NCBI RefSeq assembly: GCF_036013935.1
Contig: NZ_CP107902.1
Span: 6,791,001 to 6,855,000 of the forward strand
Source of the DNA: Streptomyces sp. NBC_00461
Lineage (GTDB): Bacteria > Actinomycetota > Actinomycetes > Streptomycetales > Streptomycetaceae
Reading direction: 5' to 3'
DNA: 64,000 bases
Part shown: positions 43,104-56,277 of the stretch, piece by piece
Position numbering within the stretch: the stretch's first letter is position 1
How the letters are laid out: the number at the start of each line of letters is the position of its first letter
Notes under the pieces: generated by a model
Databases searched by the model: none
Told to the model about the DNA's origin: nothing
The model's input: only the letters and a program-made list of their open reading frames with translations
Position numbers and translations under genes: made by a program

Positions 43104-43662
43104 GGAGGGCCTCCCTGAATGACCGGTGGGGGGACAGGGGTTGATGTGTCTCCCACCTTGGCACGGGTGATCCCTTCCGGATGTGGAAAGGGAGTGGAAA
43201 CGTCAACTTCTGAGGGTCGGCGGGGCCTTGGCAGGTACGGCGGCAACGTCGGCGGGGCGGGTCCGCCGACGTCAACGCAGTGTGGTTTCCGCCGGGCGGA
43301 CGAGCGGGGTCTTCGGCGCCTCCGACCAAGAGCGGCACAGGGTCGGCACAGGGTTCAGGTCCTCGGTGGCCCAGACCGTGATGCTGGTGGCGTGTGGCCG
43401 TGAGGCCGGACAGGTGCGATCGCGTGGGTAGCCGGTTGCGGCGGGGCCTTGCCGTCGGCGCCAGGCGGCGGCTGGCGGTCAGGGCGGACCGGAACGGTGG
43501 CCGAGGGCGCCACAACCCCCGGGCCGGCAGACGCCCGTCCCGAGGGATGTCCCGGGGACTTTCACGCCTGTCGCCGGGACATCCCGGGGACTTTCCGCCG
43601 TGTGGGCAGGGAAGGCCCCGACAGCGCTGGAAGACGTGAACGCGCTGGTCAGGGCTGCTTCG
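43104..43662. other. Long intergenic region, GH25 to sdaA
   Basis: 559 bp without a supportable gene; all ORFs here lack family signatures and show arginine-rich shadow composition. The right part must hold the sdaA-end terminator and the left part the GH25 promoter. A 31-bp-spaced inverted repeat (annotated separately) is the only clear structure. Confidence 0.5.
43544..43585. repeat. Inverted and direct repeat downstream of sdaA
   Basis: GGGATGTCCCG (43544-43554) and CGGGACATCCC (43575-43585) are perfect complements with a 20-nt loop. In addition, TCCCGGGGACTTTC follows at both copies, so the block is also a near direct repeat. It is a possible terminator for the gcv-sdaA operon, although 78 bp beyond the stop. 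Confidence 0.5.
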
Positions 43663-45030
<1,368 letters not shown>

Positions 45031-45086
45031 GGGGACTCCTCACTCTGGGGTGGCGGGGGTGCCCGGACAGGCACCCCCGCCGGGAA

Positions 45087-46364
45087 CTACTTGGTCAGGC
45101 CGGGGTACAGCGGGTGCTTGTCGGCAAGGGCCTTGACCCGGGCCTTCAGCGATTCCACGTCGGCCTCCCCGAAGGGAGAAGCCGCCTTGAGCGTCTCGGC
45201 GATCACGTCCGCGACCTCGGCGAAGTCCTCGGCCGTGAAGCCGCGGGTGGCGAGGGCGGGCGTGCCCACCCGCAGCCCCGACGTCACCATCGGCGGGCGC
45301 GGGTCGTTCGGGACGGCGTTGCGGTTGACCGTGATGCCGACCTCGTGGAGACGGTCCTCGGCCTGCTGCCCGTCCAGTTCGGACTCGCGCAGGTCGACGA
45401 GGATGAGGTGGACGTCGGTGCCGCCGGAGAGCACGTTGACCCCGGCCTCCCGGGCGTCGTCGGCCGTCAGACGCTCGGCGAGGATGCGCGCACCCTCCAC
45501 CGTACGCCGCTGGCGCTCCTTGAACTCCTCGCCGGCGGCGACCTTGAAGGAGACCGCCTTCGCCGCGATCACGTGCTCCAGGGGACCGCCCTGGAAGCCC
45601 GGGAAGACGGAGGAGTTCAGCTTCTTCGCGAACTCCTTCTTCGCGAGGATGATCCCGCCGCGCGGACCGCCCAGCGTCTTGTGGGTGGTGGAGGTGACCA
45701 CGTCCGCGTAGTCGACGGGGTTCGGGTGCAGCCCCGCGGCCACCAGGCCCGCGAAGTGCGCCATGTCGACCCACAGGTACGCCTCGACCTCGTCGGCGAT
45801 CCTGCGGAACTCCGCGAAGTCCAGCTGCCGCGGATACGCCGACCACCCGGCGATGATCACCTTCGGGCGGTGCTCCTTGGCCAGCCGCTCCAGCTCCGCC
45901 ATGTCGACGAGACCGGCGTCGTCGACGTGGTAGGCGACGACGTTGAACTGCTTGCCGGAGAAGTTCAGCCGCATCCCGTGGGTCAGATGCCCGCCGTGCG
46001 CCAGGTCCAGGCCGAGGATGGTGTCGCCGGGCTGGGCCAGCGCGAACAGGGCGGCCTGGTTGGCGGAGGCGCCGGAGTGGGGCTGGACGTTGGCGTACTC
46101 GGCGCCGAACAGCTCCTTGACCCGGTCGATGGCGATCTGCTCGGCGACGTCGACGTGCTCGCAGCCGCCGTAGTAGCGGCGGCCGGGGTAGCCCTCGGCG
46201 TACTTGTTGGTGAGGACCGAGCCCTGCGCCTCCATGACCGCGACCGGGGCGAAGTTCTCCGAGGCGATCATCTCAAGGGTGGACTGCTGCCGGTGCAGCT
46301 CGGCGTCGACCGCGGCGGCGATCTCCGGGTCGAGCTCGTGCAGGTGCGTGTTCAATGCGGACAT
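45087..46364 (-). CDS. glyA: Serine hydroxymethyltransferase
   Basis: PLP enzyme interconverting glycine plus 5,10-methylene-THF with serine plus THF. It has 425 residues. Motifs: [44 protein letters not shown], and the PLP-lysine in [22 protein letters not shown] 46362-46364 follows GAGGGG; the 32 extra codons upstream run through the gcvH 3' end and are not conserved. It starts 14 bp after gcvH and uses the methylene-THF generated by the glycine cleavage system. Confidence 0.97.
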   Translation of the reverse strand: MSALNTHLHELDPEIAAAVDAELHRQQSTLEMIASENFAPVAVMEAQGSVLTNKYAEGYPGRRYYGGCEHVDVAEQIAIDRVKELFGAEYANVQPHSGASANQAALFALAQPGDTILGLDLAHGGHLTHGMRLNFSGKQFNVVAYHVDDAGLVDMAELERLAKEHRPKVIIAGWSAYPRQLDFAEFRRIADEVEAYLWVDMAHFAGLVAAGLHPNPVDYADVVTSTTHKTLGGPRGGIILAKKEFAKKLNSSVFPGFQGGPLEHVIAAKAVSFKVAAGEEFKERQRRTVEGARILAERLTADDAREAGVNVLSGGTDVHLILVDLRESELDGQQAEDRLHEVGITVNRNAVPNDPRPPMVTSGLRVGTPALATRGFTAEDFAEVADVIAETLKAASPFGEADVESLKARVKALADKHPLYPGLTK

Positions 46365-46378
46365 GCGTCTACGGCCCC

Positions 46379-46756
46379 TCAGCCGGCGTTCTGGGCGGTG
46401 TACTCGTCGGCGGAGAGCAGGTCGCCCGGCTCGTCCGTGAGGCGGACCTTGAAGAGCCAACCGCCCTCGAAGGGGGCCGAGTTCACCAGGGACGGGTCGT
46501 TCACCACGTCCTCGTTGATCTCGGTGATCTCACCGGTGACGGGGGAGTACAGGTCGCTGACCGACTTGGTCGACTCCAGCTCGCCGCAGGTCTCGCCCGC
46601 GGTCACGGCGGAGCCCACCTCGGGAAGCTGGGCGTAGACGACATCGCCGAGCGCGTTGGCCGCGAACTCCGTGATGCCGACCGTCGAGACGCCGTCCTCG
46701 GCGGCCGACAGCCACTCGTGCTCCTTGCTGTAGCGCAGCTGCTGGGGGTTGCTCAT
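46379..46756 (-). CDS. gcvH: Glycine cleavage system H protein
   Basis: 125 residues. Carries lipoamide between the P, T and L proteins. The lipoylation site is the Lys in [20 protein letters not shown], and the family start RYSKEHEWL is present. It is 120 bp downstream of gcvT and 14 bp upstream of glyA. No gcvP or lpd gene is in the window. Confidence 0.96.
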   Translation of the reverse strand: MSNPQQLRYSKEHEWLSAAEDGVSTVGITEFAANALGDVVYAQLPEVGSAVTAGETCGELESTKSVSDLYSPVTGEITEINEDVVNDPSLVNSAPFEGGWLFKVRLTDEPGDLLSADEYTAQNAG

Positions 46757-46876
46757 GGCCTGAATTCTCCTGTACGCGAGGGAGTGCTGATGAATGGGTG
46801 ACTGCTGGATACGCGTGTGAGCAGGAAAGATATGCGCGCGGTCACGTCCGTGGACGGGCCGCCCACCGCCCAGTCT

Positions 46877-47995
<1,119 letters not shown>

Positions 47996-48037
47996 CGGAC
48001 GGTCGTCTCCCAGGGCATAGCGGGACAGGCGAGGGCA

Positions 48038-48243
48038 TTCCTCCCCATCTGTCATCGGAACCTGAGAGGTTCGCCATGACCGCGCGCGGCATGGCTTGCA
48101 CCGTGGGTGGGACCACCGGGAAACGGCGGCCCGCTTTTCAGATGTGCCTCGCCCGCGCGGTAACGGGGCCTGAGAGATTCAAGGGAGGGACTTGCTCCTT
48201 CGGCGCCCCGGCAGACAGTGCTGCTGGGGACTCTCCCGCGCGG
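48038..48243 (-). promoter_or_regulatory. Tandem glycine riboswitch upstream of gcvT
   Basis: Two glycine-aptamer-like units on the minus strand. The 5' unit (about 48243-48130) has GGAGAG, then GCGCCGAAGGAGCAAG and CTCTCAGGCCCCGTTACCG. The 3' unit (about 48129-48038) has GTGCAAGCC, CCTCTCAGGTTCCGATGACA and GATGGGGAGG. These match the conserved core of the class (CCGAAGG.GCAA, CTCTCAGG, GGACAGA.GGGG). It ends about 43 nt before the gcvT ATG. Glycine riboswitches upstream of gcv genes are established in Streptomyces; glycine binding turns expression on. Confidence 0.9.
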
Positions 48244-48438
48244 ATTCAAACGGCCGGTATGCAGTTGGCGCGCACATCATCGCACGGCGGGTCCGCGGGC
48301 GGCAGGCCGGACCTGGCACCTCTTTGTAACTGGCTTGTGGCAAGGCGATCACGAAAACACCAGACACCGCGCATTACCTTCTCTTTACACTTGAAGGGCA
48401 GGGGACTCCGTACCCGGCCCCAGGGGAGGACGATCACG

Positions 48439-49107
48439 GTGGACAGGACCACGGCGTACGCCACGAGCTCGGCCGTCGCGCTGCCCGAGCAGCCCGCGGC
48501 CCCGGCCCAGGAGGCGTGCGCGGTCCGGCCGGAACCCGTGGTCCGCGATCTGCGCGAGCGCTCGGGCCGTAGCCCGCACGCCCTGCTCTTCGGCCCCCGC
48601 GACCTGGTGGTGATCACCGGCCTGCCCGGCAGCGGCAAGTCCACGCTGATGGAGCGCGCGGTGCGCGGCGTCCGTATCGACTCCCAGGACGCCCGCGACC
48701 GCTGGGACGCCCGCGCCTCCCGCTACCTGCCGTACGCGGTCTACCGCCCCCTGGTCCGGCTCGCCCACTACGCCGGGCTGCACCGCGCCCTGCGCGGCGG
48801 CGAGGGCGTCGTCGTGCACGACTGCGGCACGCAGGCCTGGGTGCGTGGCTGGCTGGCCCGCGAGGCACGGCGCCGCGGCGGCCTCCTGCATCTGGTGCTG
48901 CTCGACGTCACCCCCGGCGCGGCGCTTCGGGGCCAGCGCGAGCGCGGCCGCGGCGTCTCCCGCTACGCGTTCCTGCGGCACCGCACGGCGGCGGGCCGGC
49001 TGATCCGCGCGGTGGAGCGGGGCGATCTGCCCGAGGGTGTCGGCTCGGCGGTGCTGCTGGACCGGGACGCGGCGGACGTACTGCGCAGGATCGGCTTCAC
49101 GGGCTGA
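48439..49107 (+). CDS. P-loop kinase-like ATP-binding protein
   Basis: 222 residues. The Walker A motif GLPGSGKST is at about residues 61-69, after a ~50-residue polar N-terminus and LFGPRDLVVIT. A DxD-like RIDSQDARDRWDARAS follows, then VVHDCGTQAWVRGWLAREARRRGG and LVLLDVTPGAALRGQRERGRGVSR, a lid-type Arg-rich segment of nucleotide/gluconate-kinase-like AAA_33 proteins. The substrate is unknown. GTG 48439 follows AGGGGAGGA. It is divergent from the riboswitch promoter region; about 195 bp in between must contain both promoters. Confidence 0.85.
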   Translation: MDRTTAYATSSAVALPEQPAAPAQEACAVRPEPVVRDLRERSGRSPHALLFGPRDLVVITGLPGSGKSTLMERAVRGVRIDSQDARDRWDARASRYLPYAVYRPLVRLAHYAGLHRALRGGEGVVVHDCGTQAWVRGWLAREARRRGGLLHLVLLDVTPGAALRGQRERGRGVSRYAFLRHRTAAGRLIRAVERGDLPEGVGSAVLLDRDAADVLRRIGFTG

Positions 49108-49147
49108 CCCCTTTGTCCGTCCCACCCGTTAGCCTTTCCGGGCACAC

Positions 49148-49181
49148 CAGTGGTTCTCAGCAGGCAGTGGTTCTCAGCAGG
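49148..49181 (+). repeat. Perfect 17-bp tandem duplication before an SseB gene
   Basis: The unit CAGTGGTTCTCAGCAGG occurs twice, head to tail (49148-49164 and 49165-49181), ending 13 bp before the ATG at 49195. It lies in the leader and could change the promoter or ribosome-binding spacing. Confidence 0.85.
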
Positions 49182-49194
49182 CGGTCGGACACAG

Positions 49195-49989
49195 ATGGAC
49201 TTCCCAGCGGATCTTCCCGCGGACTTTCCCGTACAGGCACACCCCCATCCGCACGGCGGATGGCCAGGCAACGAACTGGAGGAGGTGCTGTCGGCCTCCC
49301 TCGGCATGCCCTCGGCGGGTGGCCGGATCATCGAGGTGCTCGGACGCAGTTTCCTCTGGGTCCCGTTGCCCGGCGGCGGTGGCCCGCACAGCGGCCCCCT
49401 CGACCTGCCGACGCTGGAGATCGAGGGCCAGGGCTATGTCCCCGTCTTCAGCTCCGAGGAGCAGTTCCGCCAGGTCGTCGGCTCCCACATGTCGTACACG
49501 ATCGCCCCGGCCGTCGAGTTCGCCCGCGGGCTGCCCCCGCAGGTGGGCCTCGCGATCAACCCGGACGGAGTGGTCGGCGTCCCCCTCCCGCCGGCCGCGG
49601 TCGCCGAGCTGTGCCGGGCGGGCCGCACCCCGCTGGACGGCCTGGCCTCCGGAGCCCGCGTCAAGCTCTTCGAACCGGACTGGCAGGACGACCCGGTCGA
49701 CTTCCTGGCCGCGGCCTGCGCCGAGTTCGCGCAGACGGGCGTGGTCGTCACGGCCCGCCGCTGCCTCGCCGTCGTCGAGACGGCCGACCCGGTGATGTTC
49801 GTGGGCGTCGAACTCTCCCTGCGGGAGGGCGACCTGCGGGCGCTTCCCCTGGCCGCCCTGGAGCGGGCGGCGACCGCGGTTCCCACCCCGTGGCCGGTCA
49901 ACCTGGTCCTCCTGGACGTGACGGACGACCCGGTGGCGAACTGGATGCGAGAGCAGGTGCGCCCGTTCTATACGGGCGATCACCTGTGA
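49195..49989 (+). CDS. SseB-family protein (N- and C-terminal SseB modules)
   Basis: 264 residues. SseB-like features: NELEEVLSASLGMPSAGGRIIEVLGRSFLWVPLPGG, LPTLEIEGQGYVPVFSSEEQFRQVVG and GLPPQVGLAINPDGVVGVPLPPAAVAEL for the N-terminal module. A C-terminal module (about 160-264) ends in DPVANWMREQVRPFY. The family is named for enhanced serine sensitivity in E. coli; the molecular role is unknown. ATG 49195 is preferred over an upstream GTG inside the tandem repeat. The paralogue 50083-50892 follows. Confidence 0.85.
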   Translation: MDFPADLPADFPVQAHPHPHGGWPGNELEEVLSASLGMPSAGGRIIEVLGRSFLWVPLPGGGGPHSGPLDLPTLEIEGQGYVPVFSSEEQFRQVVGSHMSYTIAPAVEFARGLPPQVGLAINPDGVVGVPLPPAAVAELCRAGRTPLDGLASGARVKLFEPDWQDDPVDFLAAACAEFAQTGVVVTARRCLAVVETADPVMFVGVELSLREGDLRALPLAALERAATAVPTPWPVNLVLLDVTDDPVANWMREQVRPFYTGDHL

Positions 49990-50082
49990 GCGCCGCAAGG
50001 GGCGAAGGCACAACAAGTCCGGAGCCCCCGGGCGCTTAAGCTGTTGGCAGAAGTGGGGCAACTTCCAGAAGGGGCGGTACAC

Positions 50083-50892
50083 GTGAGCGCCAGCGGCACC
50101 ACGACCGGGACGGTCGAGCACATGCTGCGCCAGGTGACGCCGGGGCGCTACGACGCCTACGAGGCACTCCTCCGCGCACTGGCCGCCCCCGGCGCCGGCC
50201 AGATCTGGATGCTCCTGTGGCACGGCCAGGCGGGCTCCCCGGACGCCCAGTACGGAAACATGGAGGTCGAGGGCTACGGCTACGCCCCGTGCGTCACCTC
50301 CGCCCAGGAGCTCTCGGCCAGCGGCTGGAACAGGTCGTACGAGGTGGTCGACGGCCTGGACGTGGCCCGGACCCTGTACCCCGACCACTTCGGCCTCTGG
50401 CTCAACCCGCACGCCCCGGGCGGCGGCCTGGGCATCCCCTGGCTCGACCTGCGCCGTATCGCCACCGGCCTGGAGCGCCAGGCCGCCGGTCCGCTGCGCC
50501 TGTCGGATCCCGCGATCGAGATCCCGCAGTTCTACGCCCTGCTCGCGCAGAACGCCCACCGCACCCCGTCCGTCCGCTCGCTGCGCCGGGCCTGGGTGCA
50601 GCCGGCCCTCGGGGCGCCGTATCTCGCCATCGGCCTGGACGTGTACGACACGAGCCCGCCCGCGGTGGACTCGGTGCGGGCCATGATGCAGCAGTCCATC
50701 GGCGCCGTCCCGGACGGACTGCCGGTGTCGACGGTGGCGATGTCCGACGAGTACGACCCGGTCGCCCTGTGGATGCGCGCGAGCGCCCGCCCCTTCTACG
50801 ACCGCGAGGCCCACGCGGCGGCCCCGGCGCAGGCCCCGGCCCAGGCGCCGGTGTCCGGGTACGGCTACCCCCCGGTGCACGGCGGATACTGA
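50083..50892 (+). CDS. SseB-family protein (second copy)
   Basis: 269 residues. Sequence aligns with the preceding SseB protein at several points: VEGYGYAPCVTSAQELSAS, GLWLNPHAPGGGLGIPWLDLRRIA, and DPVALWMRASARPFYDREAH near the end. The N-terminus (TVEHMLRQVTPGRYDAYEALLRAL) resembles the enhanced-serine-sensitivity module. A Pro/Ala/Gln and Gly/Tyr-rich tail (APAQAPAQAPVSGYGYPPVHGGY) closes the protein. GTG 50083 follows AAGGGG. The function is unknown, and no serine-pathway gene is in the same operon. Confidence 0.83.
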   Translation: MSASGTTTGTVEHMLRQVTPGRYDAYEALLRALAAPGAGQIWMLLWHGQAGSPDAQYGNMEVEGYGYAPCVTSAQELSASGWNRSYEVVDGLDVARTLYPDHFGLWLNPHAPGGGLGIPWLDLRRIATGLERQAAGPLRLSDPAIEIPQFYALLAQNAHRTPSVRSLRRAWVQPALGAPYLAIGLDVYDTSPPAVDSVRAMMQQSIGAVPDGLPVSTVAMSDEYDPVALWMRASARPFYDREAHAAAPAQAPAQAPVSGYGYPPVHGGY

Positions 50893-51199
50893 GACGGCAG
50901 GCTTGGTCCGTACCGGGCTGGCCTGATCTTCGCGCGTAGATAGCGCCAGAAGATCCCTCCATGTCCAGGATGTCCGCAATGAACCCCGTCCGACCGCTGT
51001 TACCCGCTGTCCGGATAACGGAACACACCAGCCTGCATCACGTTTACGCATCCTTTCCCCGCCAAGTCTGGCAACAGATCGCCAAAGCGTTGAAGACTCC
51101 CGCTCCAGGGGGGTTCGCCCCCGTGTATTACGGACTGATCACGCCGCTACAGCGGCAAGTGCGGGCCGGCTACCGCCGGTTGAGAGGGGTCCCTGCCAG
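50893..51199 (+). promoter_or_regulatory. Regulatory region upstream of the peptide importer operon
   Basis: 307 bp without a gene. A near-perfect inverted repeat, GTTACCCG and CGGATAAC (50999-51019, 7 of 8 positions paired, 5-nt spacer), is a candidate operator. A GGGGG-TTCG-CCCCC hairpin lies at 51109-51122. It must contain the operon promoter, but I cannot fix it. Confidence 0.4.
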
Positions 51200-52207
51200 A
51201 TGACGGCACCATTGCACGAGCCGACCGCGGAAGCGGCCCCGAGCGCGGCCGAAGAAGCGGCGGTCGCCACTGCCGGTGAAAAGGCAGTTCAGGGGCGTTC
51301 CCTGGGCCGGATCGCCTGGGAGCGCCTCAAGCGGGACAAGCTCGCCCTCGCGGGCGGCATCGTCGTGCTCGCCCTCATCGTGATCGCCCTGCTCGCTCCA
51401 CTGCTCACGGACCTGATCGGACAGGACCCCGACGCCTACCACGAGAGCCTGATCGACCCGCTCTTCGGTACGCCCAAGGGGTCCCTGGGCGGCATCAGCG
51501 CCGATCACCTGCTGGGGGTCGAGCCGGTCAACGGCCGCGACATCTTCGCCCGTGTCCTCTACGGTGCCCGGATCTCGCTGCTGGTCGGCTTCCTGTCCGC
51601 GATCGTCGCCGTCGTGCTCGGCACGTTCCTGGGCGTCCTGGCCGGTTTCTTCGGCGGCTGGGTCGACTCGGTCATCAGCCGCGTCATGGACGGTCTGCTC
51701 GCCTTCCCGCAGCTGCTCTTCATCATCGCCCTGGTCTCCGTCATGCCGAACGAGATGCTCGGTCTGACCGGATCCAGCGTGCGCGTGTTCGTGATGATCC
51801 TGGTCATCGGATTCTTCGGCTGGCCCTACATCGGACGCGTGGTTCGCGGCCAGACGCTCTCGCTGCGTGAGCGCGAGTACGTCGAGGCCGCCCGATCGCT
51901 GGGCGGCGGGCGCTTCTACATCCTGTTCAAGGAACTGCTGCCCAACCTCGTCGCCCCCATCATCGTGTACACGACGATGATGATCCCCACCAACATCCTG
52001 ACCGAGGCGGCACTCAGCTTCCTGGGCGTCGGCGTCAAGCCGCCCACGTCCTCGTGGGGGCAGATGCTCTCGACCGCGATCGATTACTACGACTCGGACC
52101 CCATGTTCATGGTGGTGCCCGGCGTGGCGATCTTCATCACCGTTCTGGCCTTCAACCTCTTCGGCGACGGCGTGCGGGACGCGCTCGACCCGAAGGGTTC
52201 GCGCTGA
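51200..52207 (+). CDS. Peptide ABC importer permease (OppC/DppC-like)
   Basis: 335 residues. N-terminal cytoplasmic segment of ~50 residues with the OppC_N pattern (WERLKRDKLALAGGIVVLALIVIALLAPLL), then five further helices. The EAA loop is EYVEAARSLGGGRFYILFKELLPNLVAPIIVY, and the family end is FNLFGDGVRDALDPKG. It is the first gene of the permease-binding protein-permease-ATPase-ATPase operon. Confidence 0.94.
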   Translation: MTAPLHEPTAEAAPSAAEEAAVATAGEKAVQGRSLGRIAWERLKRDKLALAGGIVVLALIVIALLAPLLTDLIGQDPDAYHESLIDPLFGTPKGSLGGISADHLLGVEPVNGRDIFARVLYGARISLLVGFLSAIVAVVLGTFLGVLAGFFGGWVDSVISRVMDGLLAFPQLLFIIALVSVMPNEMLGLTGSSVRVFVMILVIGFFGWPYIGRVVRGQTLSLREREYVEAARSLGGGRFYILFKELLPNLVAPIIVYTTMMIPTNILTEAALSFLGVGVKPPTSSWGQMLSTAIDYYDSDPMFMVVPGVAIFITVLAFNLFGDGVRDALDPKGSR

Positions 52208-52277
52208 ACTGCCGTACCCCAAGCGTCCCGTGAGCACCTCCACGGGGTCTCTCATCAAATCCGGAGGATCCGAGATC

Positions 52278-54074
52278 GTGACTACCCAACGCACCTCAGG
52301 GCGGCGTAAGCAGGCTTTGGCCGCTGCCGCCGCGGTCGCCGGCATGCTGACCATGGCGGCGTGCGGCGGCGGCAACGACGACGGCGGTTCGAAGAACGGT
52401 GCAGCCGGCTTCGACGCGGCGAACAACAAGGTCGCCCAGGCGTCGCAGGTCAAGAAGGGCGGCGAGCTGAAGTTCGTCACCACCCAGGACGCCGACTCGT
52501 GGGACACCACACGCGGTTACTACGGCTTCATGTGGGACTTCTCGCGCTACTACAGCCGCCAGCTGCTCACCTACAAGACCGAGCCGGGCGCCAAGGGCGC
52601 CGAGGTCACGCCGGACCTCGCCACGGACGAGGGCCAGGTCTCGGCCGACGGCAAGACGTACACCTTCCACCTACGTGACGGAATCACGTGGGAGGACGGC
52701 AAGGCGATCACGTCCCAGGACATCAAGTACGGCATCGAGCGCTCCTGGGCCCAGGACGTCCTGTCCGGCGGTCCGGTCTACCTGCAGCAGATGCTCGACC
52801 CCAACAAGACCTACAAGGGTCCGTACAAGGACACGTCCAAGGACAAGCTCGGCCTGAAGGCGATCGACACGCCCGACGCCAAGACGATCGTCTTCCACCT
52901 GCCGTCGGCGAACTCCGACTTCAAGCAGGTCCTGGCCATGACCTCGGCCTCGCCGGTCCGCCAGGACATGGACACCAAGTCCAAGTACGGTCTGAAGCCG
53001 TTCTCCTCCGGCCCGTACAAGTTCCAGTCGTACAGCCCGGGCAAGTCGCTGATCCTGGTCCGCAACACCAGCTGGAAGGCCTCCTCGGACCCGATCCGCA
53101 AGGCCTACCCGGACAAGATCTCGCTCACCATCTCGTCCAACCAGAGCGACTCCGACCAGCGTCTGATCAACGGCGACTACGACATCGACGCCAGCCAGAC
53201 GGGTCTTGGCCCGCAGGGCCGCACCATCGCCCTGAAGCAGCACAAGGCCAACCTGGACAACCCGGTGTCCGGCTTCATCCGCTACGCGGTCTTCCCGCAG
53301 ACGGTCAAGCCGTTCGACAACGTCGAGTGCCGCAAGGCCGTCATCTACGCCGCCGACCACGTCTCCCTGCAGACCGCGCGTGGCGGCCCCGTCGCCGGTG
53401 GCCTCATCGGCACCAACATGCTCCCGCCGTCGGTCCCGGGTTCCGAGGGCCAGAAGTACGACCCGTACAAGATCGCCGGTGAGAACAAGAACGGCAACGA
53501 CGCCCTGGCCAAGCAGGCGCTGAAGGCCTGCGGTAAGCCGAACGGCTTCAAGACCACCATCGCGGTCCGCAACAACAAGCAGCAGGAGGTGGCCACGGCC
53601 ACGTCCCTGCAGGCGGCGCTGAAGAAGGTCGGCATCCAGGCCGACATCTACCAGTACGACGGCTCGCAGAGCGCCGGCATCATCGGTGCCCCGGCCAACG
53701 TCGAGAAGAAGAAGCTCGGCATCATCATCATGGGCTGGGGTCCCGACTTCCCGAGCGTCCAGGGTTACGGCATCCCGCTGTGGAGCAGCAAGTACATCCT
53801 CCAGAGCGGTAACAACAACTTCGCCATGATCAAGGACAAGACGATCGACGGCCTCTTCGACCAGTACAACGCCACGAAGGCGACGGACGACGCGAAGAAG
53901 ACCGAGATCGCCACGGAGATCAACCACAAGGTCAGCGAGGGCGCGTACTACCTGCCCTTCACCTTCGAGCGGCTGCTCAACTTCCGCGGCTCGAACCTGG
54001 CCAACGTGTACACGACGAACGCGTACAGCGGTTACTACGACTTCGTCAACCTCGGCCTGAAGTCCACGAAGTAA
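52278..54074 (+). CDS. Peptide-binding lipoprotein of the ABC importer (SBP_bac_5)
   Basis: 598 residues. Lipoprotein signal with lipobox LTMAAC, then a Gly/Asp tether. Family 5 solute-binding domain: VTPDLATDEGQVSADGKTYTFHLRDGITWEDGKAITSQDIKYGIERSW (the SBP_bac_5 signature), PFSSGPYKFQSYSPGKSLILVRN, and a C-terminal FTFERLLNFRGSNLANVY. It captures oligo- or dipeptides outside the membrane. GTG 52278 follows CCGGAGGAT. Codon choice is very regular, as expected of a highly expressed gene. Confidence 0.95.
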   Translation: MTTQRTSGRRKQALAAAAAVAGMLTMAACGGGNDDGGSKNGAAGFDAANNKVAQASQVKKGGELKFVTTQDADSWDTTRGYYGFMWDFSRYYSRQLLTYKTEPGAKGAEVTPDLATDEGQVSADGKTYTFHLRDGITWEDGKAITSQDIKYGIERSWAQDVLSGGPVYLQQMLDPNKTYKGPYKDTSKDKLGLKAIDTPDAKTIVFHLPSANSDFKQVLAMTSASPVRQDMDTKSKYGLKPFSSGPYKFQSYSPGKSLILVRNTSWKASSDPIRKAYPDKISLTISSNQSDSDQRLINGDYDIDASQTGLGPQGRTIALKQHKANLDNPVSGFIRYAVFPQTVKPFDNVECRKAVIYAADHVSLQTARGGPVAGGLIGTNMLPPSVPGSEGQKYDPYKIAGENKNGNDALAKQALKACGKPNGFKTTIAVRNNKQQEVATATSLQAALKKVGIQADIYQYDGSQSAGIIGAPANVEKKKLGIIIMGWGPDFPSVQGYGIPLWSSKYILQSGNNNFAMIKDKTIDGLFDQYNATKATDDAKKTEIATEINHKVSEGAYYLPFTFERLLNFRGSNLANVYTTNAYSGYYDFVNLGLKSTK

Positions 54075-54184
54075 ACCCGGCACACCCGCCGTACGGCACG
54101 AAAGGCAGGTGAAGGCCGGCGCGGCGTGACCGCGGGCCACCGGACAACCTCCGGAGGCCCGCGGTCCGCAGCGGGCCGTAAGCT

Positions 54185-55179
<995 letters not shown>

Positions 55180-55183
<4 letters not shown>

Positions 55184-56277
55184 CCGAACTCAGCAAGACC
55201 GGAGCAGCCGTGGGCGAACCCACCTCGGCCTCGCCGGCCCCGACCTCCTTCCTGGAAGTGCGCGACCTGAAGGTGCACTTCCCGACCGACGACGGCCTGG
55301 TCAAGTCCGTCGACGGGCTCTCCTTCAAGCTGGAGAAGGGCAAGACCCTCGGCATCGTGGGCGAGTCGGGATCCGGCAAGTCGGTGACCTCGCTCGGCAT
55401 CATGGGCCTGCACACCGCCGGCCAGTACGGCAAGCGCAAGGCGCAGATCTCCGGCGAGATCTGGCTGGACGGCACCGAGCTGCTGACCGCCGACCCGGAC
55501 GACGTACGCAAGCTGCGCGGCCGTCAGATGGCGATGATCTTCCAGGACCCGCTGTCGGCGCTGCACCCGTACTACACGATCGGCCAGCAGATCGTGGAGG
55601 CGTACCGCATCCACCACAACGTCGACAAGAAGACCGCCAAGCGGCGCGCGGTCGAGATGCTCGACCGGGTGGGTATCCCGCAGCCGGACAAGCGGGTGGA
55701 CAGCTACCCGCACGAGTTCTCCGGCGGTATGCGCCAGCGCGCGATGATCGCGATGTCGCTGGTCAACAACCCCGAACTGCTCATCGCGGACGAGCCGACG
55801 ACCGCACTGGACGTGACCGTCCAGGCGCAGATCCTCGACCTGATCCGGGATCTGCAGAAGGAGTTCGGCTCCGCGGTCATCATCATCACCCACGACCTGG
55901 GCGTCGTCGCCGAGCTGGCCGACGACATCCTGGTGATGTACGGCGGCCGCTGCGTCGAGCGCGGTCCGGCCGACAAGGTGTTCTACGAGCCCCGCCACCC
56001 CTACACCTGGGGCCTGCTCGGCTCGATGCCGCGCCTCGACCGCGAGCAGCAGGAGCGCCTCATCCCGGTCAAGGGGTCCCCGCCCTCGCTGATCAACATC
56101 CCGTCCGGCTGCGCCTTCAACCCGCGCTGCCCGTACGCCGACATCCCGAAGGACAACGTCACCCGCACGGTCCGCCCCGAGCTGACCGAGGTCGGCAGCC
56201 AGCACTGGGCCGCCTGCCACATGACGCAGGAGCAGCGGGAGCGTATCTGGATCGAAGAGATTGCGCCGAAGCTGTGA
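55180..56277 (+). CDS. Peptide ABC importer ATPase (OppD/DppD-like)
   Basis: 365 residues. Walker A GESGSGKS, signature [13 protein letters not shown], Walker [14 protein letters not shown], switch [12 protein letters not shown]. The Opp-type C-terminal extension has [14 protein letters not shown] and an [16 protein letters not shown] segment, like the Fe-S or Cys-rich tail of OppD/OppF. ATG 55180 overlaps the permease stop (ATGA). The apparent long frame upstream is a shadow of the permease. Confidence 0.95.

Noticed and set aside
42964..43515. 183-residue minus-strand ORF upstream of GH25
   Set aside because: Arg/Pro/His-rich without family signature. It overlaps the GH25 5' end in another frame.
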